In this document: piece after piece, positions 43,894-53,099 of the stretch
Position numbering within the stretch: the first letter of the stretch is position 1
How the letters are laid out: each line of letters starts with the position of its first letter
Program-made: the position numbers and the translations under genes
From: Pseudomonas sp. FP2196
GTDB lineage: Bacteria > Pseudomonadota > Gammaproteobacteria > Pseudomonadales > Pseudomonadaceae
Direction: 5' to 3'
DNA: 64,000 nucleotides
Assembly (NCBI RefSeq): GCF_030687715.1
Contig: NZ_CP117445.1
Span: forward strand, 2,648,501 to 2,712,500
The notes under the pieces: model-generated
What the model saw: the letters and a program-made list of their open reading frames with translations, nothing else
The model's database searches: none
What the model was told of the DNA's origin: nothing

Positions 43894-44112
43894 ATGAAAC
43901 GTCAAACCATCCTCGGCATCGCTTTCTCGATCTTTGCACTGAACGCTTTTGCCGCAACTGAAACCGACCCATTGTTCAGCGATGCCGTTGCGGCAACTGA
44001 AACCGATCCGCTGTTCAGTGACGCCATTGCCGCTGATGGTTCGGATCACCTGAAAGACAATCGGGTAGCCGAAGGTGGTGCTGATCGTTTGCTCGAACGC
44101 CGTGCAGTCTGA
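43894..44112 (+). CDS. Short exported protein with tandem 12-residue repeat
   Basis: 72-residue protein. Signal peptide MKRQTILGIAFSIFALNAFA, then ATETDPLFSDAV repeated as ATETDPLFSDAI (residues 21-32 and 34-45), followed by a short charged tail. Mature form is acidic, about 50 residues, probably periplasmic. GGAG is 11 bases before the ATG. A terminator follows. I recognise no function. Confidence 0.65.
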   Translation: MKRQTILGIAFSIFALNAFAATETDPLFSDAVAATETDPLFSDAIAADGSDHLKDNRVAEGGADRLLERRAV

Positions 44113-44141
44113 ATGCAATGTTTGACCGCAATACAAGGCGA

Positions 44142-44170
44142 AAGCCCGGCCTCAACCGCCGGGCTTTTTT
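44142..44170 (+). terminator. Terminator of the short exported protein gene
   Basis: Stem AGCCCGGC / GCCGGGCT with loop CTCAACC and six T. Confidence 0.88.
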
Positions 44171-44334
44171 GCCACCTGGTTTCGGCGCTGCTGACTGCCA
44201 CTGCGCATTTTCAGGGTATCGTCTCGTAGCGGATCAAGTTCATCGGCCAACATCAGCGCCGGCGGGAAATCGCTGAAGTCGCCGTTAATGGACAGATTGC
44301 GCACCCCATGGCCCAATCGCGCAGCCATTTTCAC
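44152..44334 (-). pseudogene. Remnant of an alpha/beta hydrolase (esterase) C-terminus
   Basis: Minus frame with FPPALMLADELDPLRDD, which resembles the PPALxxxAExDPLRDEG motif of alpha/beta hydrolase fold-3 esterases. Only this tip remains and it runs into the terminator on the other strand. Confidence 0.45.
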
Positions 44335-44413
44335 TCAAACTTAATCTGTCATATTCCTTATCACTTCATTGCACATAGTCACCAGCCCAACGCTTATTCC
44401 ATGAGGCTGCACT

Positions 44414-46333
44414 GTGTTTCAACGTCTTCTGTGTTCGCTGTCCGTTCTGAGCCTGTCCATCGCCGCTGTCCACGCTGCCGAGTCTGTCCCGCTCGACACG
44501 CCGCGCCTGAGCAGCATCGACAATTTTCGTGACATCGCCGGCCTCACCACCGCGTATTCCACCGCCCACGACGGGACGATGCGTAGTGGCGTGTTCTACC
44601 GCTCCAACGCGCTGACCCCGTCGGCAGCGGATCTGGCGACCCTCAACAGCCTCGGCATCAAAGTCGTCTACGACCTGCGCACGCCTAGCGAAATCGCCGC
44701 CACGCCGGACACCATGCTCACCGGCGCGACCTACGAAAACATCGACATCATCGGCAGCACCACTTCCGGCGCAAACATCACTACGGTCTCGTTCAAAAGC
44801 GCCGCCGACGCCATCGCCATGATGGAGCAGACCAACCGCGCGTTCGTCAGCGATGCGGGCATGCGCGGCCAGTTCGGCAAGCTGTTCAACGAACTTGCCA
44901 GTGTCGACGCCGCGCAGTTGTTCCACTGCACTGCCGGCAAGGATCGCACCGGCTGGACCGCCGCCGTGTTGCAGAGCATCGCCGGCGTCGACGATGCAAC
45001 CATCATGGCCAACTACCTGGCGACCAACGACTACACCGCCGCCCGCGTCGCCGCCACGTTGAAAGCAATGCCGGCAAGTATGGCAAGCATCTATGCGCCG
45101 CTGCTCGGCGTGCAGGCCAGCTACTTGCAGGCCGGCCTCGATGAAGTCACCGCCGAATACGGCAGCATGGACAACTACCTCAAACAAGGCCTGGGCCTGT
45201 CGCAGGAAACCATCTACGTCCTGCGCGGAAAACTGGTGGAATACAACAGCCTGCCGGGTCAGGCCGGCCTGATCGGCAACGCCGCTGCCGGCGCCGAGTT
45301 GTTGCGACAGTTGCAGAACACCAGCCTGTCCGGCACCTACAGCGCTTACAATTATTACCTGCAATCGGCCATCGACGCCGGCACCCTCAGCGGAGTCCAA
45401 TCCACGGTCGGCGGCCAGGTCCACGCCGATGCCGCCAGCTACCTGCTGCGCCAGAACGCAATGATCGAACAAGCCACCGCACCTTTCGCCAGCGGCACCG
45501 ACCTCAAAGTCGGCCAATACCGCCTCTGGACCACCGCGCTCGCCGGCTACCTCGGTACCGACGGCTCAGCCCACGCCGACAGCAGCAACGAACACAGCCA
45601 AGGCCTGATGGTTGGCATTACCCAGCGCTTCACCGAGCAACTCAGCGCACGCGGTGGTATCGGTTACAGCAAAGGCACTGTCGGTGGGGCCGGTGGCGAA
45701 ACGGATACCGACTTCACCTTCTTCAACATCGGCGCTCGCTACGGCTTCACCAGCCTGGAACGCGGCCTGTTCGTCGATACCAGCGCCAGCGCCGGTTATG
45801 TCGATTACGACAGCAAACGCGACCTCGGTGGCGGCCTCGGCACAGCGAAGGGCGACACCCACGGCAACCTCACTGGCGCGACATTGGCGCTGGGTTACCG
45901 AGTGCCAGTCAGCGGCATGATTCTGGAACCGAGCCTCGGCCTGCGCGTCAGCCACCTCGATCTGAAAGGCTTCCAAGAGAAGGGCAGCGAACTGTCGTTG
46001 GATGTTGATGACAGCAAACAAACCCGCCGCAGCGCCGTGGCCAATCTCGACGTGTCCTTCGCCCCGATCGTCATGGGTCACTGGCAACTCGTGCCGGGTG
46101 CGCGCGTCGGTTATGAGCATGTGCTTGGCGATCATCAGGTCGACAGCGAAGGTCACTTACTGGGCCTGGATATCGAACAACGCGCCGCTTTCGACAACCG
46201 CGATCAGTTCAGCGGCGGCGTCAACCTTATGGCCAGCCTTGGTCCAGTGAGTGTGGGTGCTGAGGTGGGTGCCAGCGGAGGAGGCGACAGCCACGGCTTT
46301 GCCGGTAGCCTGAAGGCCAGTTACCAGTTCTAA
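44414..46333 (+). CDS. Surface protein: tyrosine phosphatase domain fused to autotransporter beta-barrel
   Basis: 639-residue protein. A signal peptide (about 1-21) is followed by a phosphatase domain with Asp88 in YDLRTPSE and the P-loop HCTAGKDRTG (Cys172, Arg178), the CX5R motif of protein-tyrosine or lipid phosphatases of the PF13350 type. A linker precedes an autotransporter barrel (about 375-639) with alternating aromatic strands and a C-terminal YQF. The phosphatase would therefore be displayed outside. GTG start with GAGG at a good distance. Single gene; upstream a remnant of another gene. Confidence 0.85.
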   Translation: MFQRLLCSLSVLSLSIAAVHAAESVPLDTPRLSSIDNFRDIAGLTTAYSTAHDGTMRSGVFYRSNALTPSAADLATLNSLGIKVVYDLRTPSEIAATPDTMLTGATYENIDIIGSTTSGANITTVSFKSAADAIAMMEQTNRAFVSDAGMRGQFGKLFNELASVDAAQLFHCTAGKDRTGWTAAVLQSIAGVDDATIMANYLATNDYTAARVAATLKAMPASMASIYAPLLGVQASYLQAGLDEVTAEYGSMDNYLKQGLGLSQETIYVLRGKLVEYNSLPGQAGLIGNAAAGAELLRQLQNTSLSGTYSAYNYYLQSAIDAGTLSGVQSTVGGQVHADAASYLLRQNAMIEQATAPFASGTDLKVGQYRLWTTALAGYLGTDGSAHADSSNEHSQGLMVGITQRFTEQLSARGGIGYSKGTVGGAGGETDTDFTFFNIGARYGFTSLERGLFVDTSASAGYVDYDSKRDLGGGLGTAKGDTHGNLTGATLALGYRVPVSGMILEPSLGLRVSHLDLKGFQEKGSELSLDVDDSKQTRRSAVANLDVSFAPIVMGHWQLVPGARVGYEHVLGDHQVDSEGHLLGLDIEQRAAFDNRDQFSGGVNLMASLGPVSVGAEVGASGGGDSHGFAGSLKASYQF

Positions 46334-46345
46334 AAAACGCCGCAT

Positions 46346-47929
46346 TCACAGGCATTCAAGTGCTTGCCCGACTGGCGCTTGGGCATTCGAATGCTTGTGC
46401 AGGAACCCATAAAATTGCGCGACGGGCATCGGTCTGGCAAACAGCCAACCCTGCCCGAAGTGAACGCCATGACCACGCAAATACTCCCGTTGCGCCTCGG
46501 TCTCTATGCCCTCGGCCACCAGTTTCAAGCGCAGACTCTTGGCCATTTCGATGATATGCGCCGTCACCGAAGACGCCGTCGGATCGACGTCGATGCTGTC
46601 TACAAACGACTTGTCGATCTTCAACACATCCAATGGCAACTGTTGCAGATGTTGCAGGCTGGAAAAACCGGTGCCGAAATCGTCGATGGCCGCCATAAAG
46701 CCCAACTCGCGAGCCCGATTAACGGTCTGCCGCGCCGCATCAATCTGCAGAAAACCGCGCTCGGTCGCCTCCAGCCAGATCTGACTCGGCCACACATCAG
46801 CCTTGCGTATTGCTGCTTGCAACCGGGGCAGAAAACGCCCGCTGCTGACATCCGCCGCCGCCAGATTGATCGCCACATGCAGATCACGCTGCTGCACCAG
46901 GAGCGGCCCCAGATCCTCCAGCACATGGTCGATGATCTGATCCGTGATCGGCAGAATCAAACCACTCTGCTCCGCCAATGGAATAAACGCGTCTGGCGGC
47001 ACCAGACTGCCGTCCGGACGCAGCCAGCGTAACAGCGCTTCGGCCCCGACGCAGGCGCCATCGTGCAAATCAATGATCGGCTGATAGTGGACGATGAACT
47101 CGTGATTGCGCACCGCCAGCTCAAGTTCCGCCAGCGGCGTAAAGCGCTGCCGGGTCCGCCTGACGAGCATCAACACCAACATGCCGGCGAGCAGCCCACC
47201 TATCGGCAACAACAGCATCTCCCTGCGGATCAGCCCTTGCAGCAACTCATGGCGTGACACGGCGGCAATCGCCACCCAGTCGCCGCTGTGCACCAGCGTA
47301 TAGAGATAGCCGTCCTCCAGCGCCGTGGCCGAGCCCAAGTGCACCCGACTCATGAACCGTTCCGCCCCAGGCCGCGACACACCGACCAGTTGCCCGGCGG
47401 CCGTGCCGATCATCAGATGCACATCATCCTCGACCATCACCTGCAAAAACTGCTCAGGGTCGACCAGCACATTGAACGCAGCATATTGCAGCGCCATCAT
47501 CGGCTTTGCCGGAACAATCCGCGCCTGAACGCCAAGCGACACACGCACCCCGTCAGCGGTGGTGAAATCTTCCTTCCACGGCGTCACCCGGTGTCCCACC
47601 GTCCCCCACGAACCGCAGGCATAAACCTCTTCCTCAACATAGCCGATCGACTTCACCGAGAACGTGTTGATGGTCAGCAGGCGCATTTCATCGATGCTCT
47701 CCGGGGTGCAAGGGGCGAGCTCGGACGCAGCGATGTTCTTCAGCACGCCTGCCGCCTCATTGAAAGTGTTATTGGCGCGATTCGAGGCCACGACGGCCAG
47801 TGCTTCCAGACGTTGCTGCGCCGCAGCGAGGTTCAATACCCAGGCGACGTAGCCCATCAAAAGTACGGGAAGCAAGACACACGGAAGGCCCAGGAGAATA
47901 CTCCCCCAGACAATGCGTTTTTTGTTCAT
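46346..47929 (-). CDS. Membrane c-di-GMP phosphodiesterase, CSS-EAL type
   Basis: 527-residue protein with two membrane helices (about 8-30 and 230-255) flanking a periplasmic CSS-motif domain with paired cysteines (LAPCTPES, VYACGSWG). The cytoplasmic EAL domain has EALLRWLRPDG, NLAA, IDDFGTGFSSL, DKSFVDSID and VAEGIET, all metal-binding and catalytic residues, so it should be active on c-di-GMP. DSB-controlled regulation of CSS-EAL proteins is known in Enterobacteria. The ATG at 47929 starts the membrane segment. Confidence 0.9.
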   Translation of the reverse strand: MNKKRIVWGSILLGLPCVLLPVLLMGYVAWVLNLAAAQQRLEALAVVASNRANNTFNEAAGVLKNIAASELAPCTPESIDEMRLLTINTFSVKSIGYVEEEVYACGSWGTVGHRVTPWKEDFTTADGVRVSLGVQARIVPAKPMMALQYAAFNVLVDPEQFLQVMVEDDVHLMIGTAAGQLVGVSRPGAERFMSRVHLGSATALEDGYLYTLVHSGDWVAIAAVSRHELLQGLIRREMLLLPIGGLLAGMLVLMLVRRTRQRFTPLAELELAVRNHEFIVHYQPIIDLHDGACVGAEALLRWLRPDGSLVPPDAFIPLAEQSGLILPITDQIIDHVLEDLGPLLVQQRDLHVAINLAAADVSSGRFLPRLQAAIRKADVWPSQIWLEATERGFLQIDAARQTVNRARELGFMAAIDDFGTGFSSLQHLQQLPLDVLKIDKSFVDSIDVDPTASSVTAHIIEMAKSLRLKLVAEGIETEAQREYLRGHGVHFGQGWLFARPMPVAQFYGFLHKHSNAQAPVGQALECL

Positions 47930-48050
47930 TTGACGCCACCTTGGCCCACGGCCCGTGACGTGCGGCTGCACGGCTGATTCTTCAGCAAAAACAGCTTACC
48001 CCCGCCGCCCGCCAGCAAACTTGTCGCAGATCAATATTCCCGAGTAACGC

Positions 48051-49022
48051 TCAACGCCGACCGATCAACTGCGCAGGACTGACCCCATAAGCCTTCTGAA
48101 AATACTGGCAGAACCGCCCCACATTACTAAACCCAAACCGCAACGCCACCTCCGTCACCGACCCCGAATGCCGCTGTGCCAGCGCCGCATAAGCCCGCTC
48201 CAACCGCACCTGCCGCTGATACGCCACAATCGACGTCCCGACAAACCGGCGAAACCCCTCCTGCAACGCCCGCTGACTGACATTACTCAACCGCGCCAGA
48301 TCCACACCACTCACCAACTGCTCCGGATGCGCCTGAATAAACTCCACCGCCAACTTCACATGCCGCGGCGCAACCAACGGAGCAGGGCGGCGCAAGGCCT
48401 CAGTGAAATTGTGCGGCCAGGCCTCCAGCACCGCATCAATCAACATCTCCCGCAGACGCGACGGCATCAACGTGCCGGTGTTGATCAACACATCAAACTC
48501 AGTCCCCGTCGCCAAATCGATCAACGCCTTGATCCCCTGAAACCCCGCCGTGTTCAGATCCACTACCGGCTCAAACACGATCTTCTGCAAAATCGGCTTA
48601 CCCAACAGCGCCGACAAACGCTCGGTGAGCTGACCCCGACCAATCGACATCCCGTGCTGCGCGTGATTGTCGAGAAAGTGCATCGAGCGAATGTCAGCCT
48701 TGTCGATGGCCAAACCGATGTGCGTCATGCCGACGGACTCGGTGGTGTGTTGGAAGATGATCTTGCCCGCAGTGGGGATGACGAAAGTAATTTCGTCCTG
48801 CGGGTCTGGGAAGGTCACGGTGAAATCACCGTGGTAATGCATACGACGAAAACTGACCCCTTCGTGCCGACCGTAGACGCCGCCGATGATGATGTCGGGT
48901 GGTGGGGGCGGGGTGTCGGAATAGCGGTTGCCGAAGAGTTTGGAGAAGAGCACGCCGAAGTCTTCGCAGTGGAGGTTTTCGGAGCGGAGGATGATTTTTT
49001 GGCGGGGTGGGGTTGGGAACAC
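48051..49022 (-). CDS. AraC family transcriptional regulator
   Basis: 323-residue AraC protein. C-terminal HTH pair at about 230-320: VSGVDLARLSNVSQRALQEGFRR and VTEVALRFGFSNVGRFCQYFQKAYG. The N-terminal sensor is a cupin-like domain (VTFPDPQDEITFVIPTAG). I chose the GTG at 49022 (AAGGA nine bases before): an open frame extends to 49307, but the ATG at 49154 lies in a GGCCGAAAG repeat and the added residues are proline-rich. An IS256-type element starts 180 bases upstream and may affect its promoter. Confidence 0.85.
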   Translation of the reverse strand: MFPTPPRQKIILRSENLHCEDFGVLFSKLFGNRYSDTPPPPPDIIIGGVYGRHEGVSFRRMHYHGDFTVTFPDPQDEITFVIPTAGKIIFQHTTESVGMTHIGLAIDKADIRSMHFLDNHAQHGMSIGRGQLTERLSALLGKPILQKIVFEPVVDLNTAGFQGIKALIDLATGTEFDVLINTGTLMPSRLREMLIDAVLEAWPHNFTEALRRPAPLVAPRHVKLAVEFIQAHPEQLVSGVDLARLSNVSQRALQEGFRRFVGTSIVAYQRQVRLERAYAALAQRHSGSVTEVALRFGFSNVGRFCQYFQKAYGVSPAQLIGRR

Positions 49023-49202
49023 TTTGGGTGGTTCCTTGGGTTGGGAGGATTTTGGAGAGGGCGTGTGCGTTTGGGCGGTGTGAGGGTAGCAGTTGGGTGT
49101 GACAGGGCTGTGAAGGGAAAGGGGGTACAAATTGAAGGGGCTGCTTTCGGCCATTAGCAGACGTTGGATCAAATCCGATCTGACAAATTGTGGACAGTTG
49201 CC

Positions 49203-50568
49203 GAGAGTGTCAGATTTTTTGTGTGCGGGCTGGTAATGGCCTGCCGTTAGGCAGGCCTTCATTTCACCAGTTTGACCTGATGAATCGATCTCCGTACAAA
49301 ACCGCAAACTGATTCATAGCGTTTTTCCAGTCATGGGCTGCACTGCCCCAGTTGGCGGTGATGTTTTGCAGTGCCAGCCAGATCAGTTTTGTCGCGGCTT
49401 CATCGGTTGGAAAGTGGCCTCTTGTCTTGATGATCTTGCGCAGCTGCGAGTTGATACTCTCGATGGCATTGGTGGTGTAGATCACCTTTCGTATGGCTGG
49501 CGGGAACACAAAGAACGGGATGACTCGATCCCAGGCGCGTCGCCAGGCTGCAACCACCGTTGGATATTGCTTGCCCCAAGGGCCCGATTCGAAGGCATCC
49601 AGAGCTTGCTCGGCGACGTCAGCGTTGAGTGCTTGATAAATCGGTTTCAGGCCTTGGCCAGCTCACGACGCTTGTCCATGCTGCGTAATCAGGCTGTTGC
49701 GGATCAGGTGCACGATGCTGTCTGCAACGCCGTCTGAGGGAACACTGCACTCAAGGCTTCAGGCATGCCTTTGAGACCGTCCGTTACCGCGATCAGGACA
49801 TCTTCGACCCCCGGGTTTTGAGTCATTGAAGACTTTCATCCAGAATTTGGCGCCCTCTGTGTTCTCAATCCAGATGCCCAGAATATCTCGAGTGCCGTCC
49901 GGTAGTACGCCAGAGCCAGGTAAATCGCCTTGTTGCGAACCACGCCTTCATCACGGATTTTAACCCGCAGCGCATCGAAGAAAATGACCGGGTACATAGG
50001 TTCGAGTGGCCGTTGCTGCCACGTACTGACTTCCTCCAGAACAGCGTCGGTAACGGTGCTGATGAAGTCATGGGAGACGTCTGTTGCGTACTGCTCCGAG
50101 AGAAAGGCACGAATCTCGCGAACGCTCATGCCGCGGGCATACATGGCAATGATCTTGTCATCAAAGCCGGTAAAACGGCGCTCATGTTTGGGGATCAAAA
50201 TCGGAGAAAAACTGCCGTCGCGGTCTCTGGGAATATCCAGGCGCAACGGGCCGTCATCGGTCAGCACGGTTTTTCCGCTCTTGCCGTTACGCTGGTTACT
50301 CGAATCCTCAGGGCGCTCCGCGCCCTGAGGATAGCCAAGATGAAGTCCTAACTCGGCACCAAGGGCACGTTCGATAAGCGCCTTTTTGAACGCCATCGCA
50401 GCATCCTGAATAGCTTCGGCACTCATCGACTCACTGAGGAACTGGTCGATCAGCTCTTTTGGAATGGACGGAAGGTCACGCTTGGCCTCACGGGCCGGTT
50501 TCTTTTTGGTTGGCATACATGCACCTCTGCAGCATGTTATGCCCGAACACAAAATTAATGACACTCCC
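49203..50568 (-). mobile_element. IS256-family insertion sequence with 8-bp target duplication
   Basis: 1366 bases bounded by inverted repeats GAGAGTGTCAGATTTTTTGT and (reverse) GGGAGTGTCATTAATTTTGT. Flanked by the direct repeat CAGTTGCC (49195-49202 and 50569-50576), the 8-bp duplication expected for this family. It inserted between the AraC and MFS genes. The transposase is broken, so it cannot move by itself. Confidence 0.88.
49264..50516 (-). pseudogene. IS256 transposase with frameshifts
   Basis: N-terminal part MPTKKKPAREAKRDLPSIPK from 50516 runs to about 49860 with FFDALRVKIRDEG; the C-terminal part at 49264-49557 holds AAWRRAWDRVIPFFVFPPAIRK and IYTTNAIESINSQLRKIIKT. Between them the frame is lost several times (for example at 49870-49880 and 49660-49820). 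The DDE residues are split across frames. Confidence 0.87.
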
Positions 50569-50600
50569 CAGTTGCCTGCCTTACTCAAATCTGCCTTCTA

Positions 50601-51812
50601 TTAAACCTGGTTTCGCGATGTGAAAAAGGCCGTCACTGCCGCGAGTACCAGCAAGATAGAGCTTGCTAGAAATGTCATGCGATAGCCGCTCCCGTCGAAC
50701 AGCAGCCCGCCGAGGGTGGAGCCCAGCGCAATGGATAGCTGAATGACTGCCACCATCAGGCCGCCACCGGCTTCAGCATCCTTGGGCAACGCCTTGGCCA
50801 TCCACGACCACCACCCCACAGGTGCCGCCGTCGCGATCAGGCCCCACAGCCCAAGCAGTACAAAAGCTGCCACGACTCCGCCGCCAAGGACAATCAAGGA
50901 CAGTGCAATGGCGGCCATCAAGAGTGGAATGCAGACCAGGACGCGGTACATTCCGGTTTTCAGGAAAGTGCCGATCAGAATGGTCCCGACAAAACCCGCC
51001 ACGCCGATGACCAGCAGGATCATCGACAACATGGAGACATCTACACCAGTGACGGTTTCCAGGAACGGGCGCAGATAGGTGAACAATACAAACTGCCCCA
51101 TGAAAAAAATGCCCACACTCAACATGCCGAAACTGACCAATGGGCTCTTAAACAATCGGAAGACATTGCCAGCGCCCGGTTTGCGCGGCGCCGCCGTCAT
51201 GGCTGGCAGGCTGATCCACTGCCAGATCAACGCGATGATCGCTACCGGAATAAGGCAGAAAAAAGCACCCCGCCAACCGATGACACTCCCCAGATAGCTT
51301 CCCAATGGTGCGGCCACTACGGTTGCCAAAGCATTGCCGCCGTTGAAGATTGCCAGAGCCTTGGGCACGCTATGGGCAGGTACCAGGCGCATGGCCATTG
51401 CCGCCGACATCGACCAGAATCCGCCGATCACCACGCCTATCAGCGCACGACCAATCATGTACACCGTATAGTTCGGCGCCAGACCGACCACCAGCCCTGA
51501 CACACACATAATCCCGGTCAGTAGAAGCAACAGCATCTTGCGATCCATTGAACCCGCCAGCCTGGAAATCGAAAGGCTTGTCAGTACCGCGAAGGCGCCG
51601 GAGATGGCGATCCCATACCCGGCCAGTCCCTCACTGATTTGCAGATCCGATGCAATCGGCGTGAGCAAACTGACAGGCATGAACTCCGAGGCGATCAGCG
51701 CGAATACGCACAGTGTCATCGCAAAGATGCCACTCCAGTAAGCCGGCAGTTCCCCAGTCCCCGGCGTGCCGAGGGCCTCACCTGCCGGGGTGTCGAATAC
51801 TTGAGCCGTCAT
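50601..51812 (-). CDS. MFS transporter, AraJ/DHA1-type
   Basis: 403-residue inner-membrane protein with twelve helices. Motif A-like GALIGVVIGGFWSM and RPFLETVTGV fit the sugar/drug efflux subgroup (arabinose efflux permease type). It is 46 bases after the hydrolase gene and on the same strand, so both probably form an operon controlled by the divergent LysR. Confidence 0.88.
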   Translation of the reverse strand: MTAQVFDTPAGEALGTPGTGELPAYWSGIFAMTLCVFALIASEFMPVSLLTPIASDLQISEGLAGYGIAISGAFAVLTSLSISRLAGSMDRKMLLLLLTGIMCVSGLVVGLAPNYTVYMIGRALIGVVIGGFWSMSAAMAMRLVPAHSVPKALAIFNGGNALATVVAAPLGSYLGSVIGWRGAFFCLIPVAIIALIWQWISLPAMTAAPRKPGAGNVFRLFKSPLVSFGMLSVGIFFMGQFVLFTYLRPFLETVTGVDVSMLSMILLVIGVAGFVGTILIGTFLKTGMYRVLVCIPLLMAAIALSLIVLGGGVVAAFVLLGLWGLIATAAPVGWWSWMAKALPKDAEAGGGLMVAVIQLSIALGSTLGGLLFDGSGYRMTFLASSILLVLAAVTAFFTSRNQV

Positions 51813-51857
51813 TCAAAAACCTCTCATCAAACAGTTGTTGGCTGAAGCACTGGCCTT

Positions 51858-53003
51858 TTAGCCAACCACCGTCAGGTGCCGGGTAAAAAAGGCGGTGAGC
51901 TTGGTCCAGGGAATCAAGTTCACGCGGTCGTACAGATCCACGTGACCCGCGCCGGGAACCCAGGCCAGTTCCTTAGGTTCGGCGGCGCGTTGGTAGGCGT
52001 CCTCGCTGAACTCTCTGGAGTGCGCCTGATCGCCAGATATGAACAGCAGCGGACGCGGGGAAATCGTTTCGATATCGTTGAATGGATAGAAATTCACGAA
52101 CCTGACTTCACTGGTCAAGGCGCGGTTTTGCGTCAGTTCCAACGTACTGCCATGAGGGATATGGATGCCGCGTGGCGTGCGATAGAAGTCCCAAAACTCG
52201 CGAGTTACCGGGTCGGTTTCCTTGCCAGGCTGCGCAGGCAGATAGTTCAAAAATTGCAATGTTCCGGTAGAGAACTCGTCATAGCGTTGCTCGGCGGCTT
52301 TGGCGAGCATGGCCTGGCGTTGCTCGACAGTCACTGAGTGCCTCAGACCATGACGGGTGACGGCGCCCATGTCGTACATGCTGACGGTGGCCACGGCTTT
52401 CAAACGCAGATCCATCTTGGCCGCACTGATGGCAAAGCCACCGCTGCCACAGATACCCAGTACGCCGATACGGTTGCGATCGATAAAGTCCCGCGTGCCC
52501 AGGTAGTCAACGGCGGCACTGAATGCGTCTGCATACATTTCGGGGGCAACCTGGTTACGAGGCAGGCCCTCACTCTCTCCCCAGAAAGGCAAGTCAATCG
52601 CCAGCGTGATGAAGCCTTGTTCCGCCAGCTTTTGTGCATAGAGCATGGAGCCTTGCTCTTTGACTGCCCCCATGGGATGACCGACGATAATTGCAGGCGC
52701 TTTAGCGTTTCTAGCCAGATTTTTGGGCGTTACAAGATTGCCCACAATTTGAAGATTGTATGAGTTCTTGAAGGTCACCTTTTGCACGGTGACCTTGTCG
52801 CTTTTGTAAAAATTGTCGGCGCCTTCCGACGGGCTGACAGCGCTTTTCGAGTCAGCTGCCAAGGCAGAACCGCCTGCGACTGAAAGGACGCCCAGAGCCG
52901 CAATGCTGACGCCGGTGGCCTTTACGAATGCGCGCCGATCAAGCCCTGGAGAGTCCAAGGCTTCTGCAGCTTCAAGGAGGGTTACAGGTGTCTCGCTCAT
53001 CAT
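51858..53003 (-). CDS. Tat-exported alpha/beta hydrolase
   Basis: 381-residue hydrolase of the dienelactone-hydrolase-related group. The N-terminus carries DRRAFVKATG, a twin-arginine signal, with hydrophobic stretch and cleavage near ALA. The nucleophile elbow is VLGICGSGGFA, with Cys in place of Ser; the closing histidine is in GAGHVDLYD. Two ATG codons start the frame; GGAG is near. Operon with the MFS gene and divergent from a LysR. Substrate unknown. Confidence 0.87.
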   Translation of the reverse strand: MMSETPVTLLEAAEALDSPGLDRRAFVKATGVSIAALGVLSVAGGSALAADSKSAVSPSEGADNFYKSDKVTVQKVTFKNSYNLQIVGNLVTPKNLARNAKAPAIIVGHPMGAVKEQGSMLYAQKLAEQGFITLAIDLPFWGESEGLPRNQVAPEMYADAFSAAVDYLGTRDFIDRNRIGVLGICGSGGFAISAAKMDLRLKAVATVSMYDMGAVTRHGLRHSVTVEQRQAMLAKAAEQRYDEFSTGTLQFLNYLPAQPGKETDPVTREFWDFYRTPRGIHIPHGSTLELTQNRALTSEVRFVNFYPFNDIETISPRPLLFISGDQAHSREFSEDAYQRAAEPKELAWVPGAGHVDLYDRVNLIPWTKLTAFFTRHLTVVG

Positions 53004-53054
53004 CAGTACTCCGTTCCAGATAGGTGACAGAGCTTGACGGATTAGAGGTATCTT

Positions 53055-53071
53055 GATTAGTAGGCGTAATC
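53055..53071. promoter_or_regulatory. LysR-type site between the hydrolase and LysR genes
   Basis: GATTA GTAGGCG TAATC, a T-N11-A inverted repeat in the 96-base divergent spacer. Confidence 0.45.
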
Positions 53072-53099
53072 TTCATGTAGTTTTGAGAAAAACTCAGCA

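Noticed and set aside
44366..45517. 383-codon minus-strand frame opposite the phosphatase-autotransporter
   Set aside because: Low-complexity GC-rich antisense frame; the plus strand has the catalytic motif and barrel.
48168..49157. 329-codon plus-strand frame opposite the AraC gene
   Set aside because: Antisense shadow; composition is biased and no motif is present.
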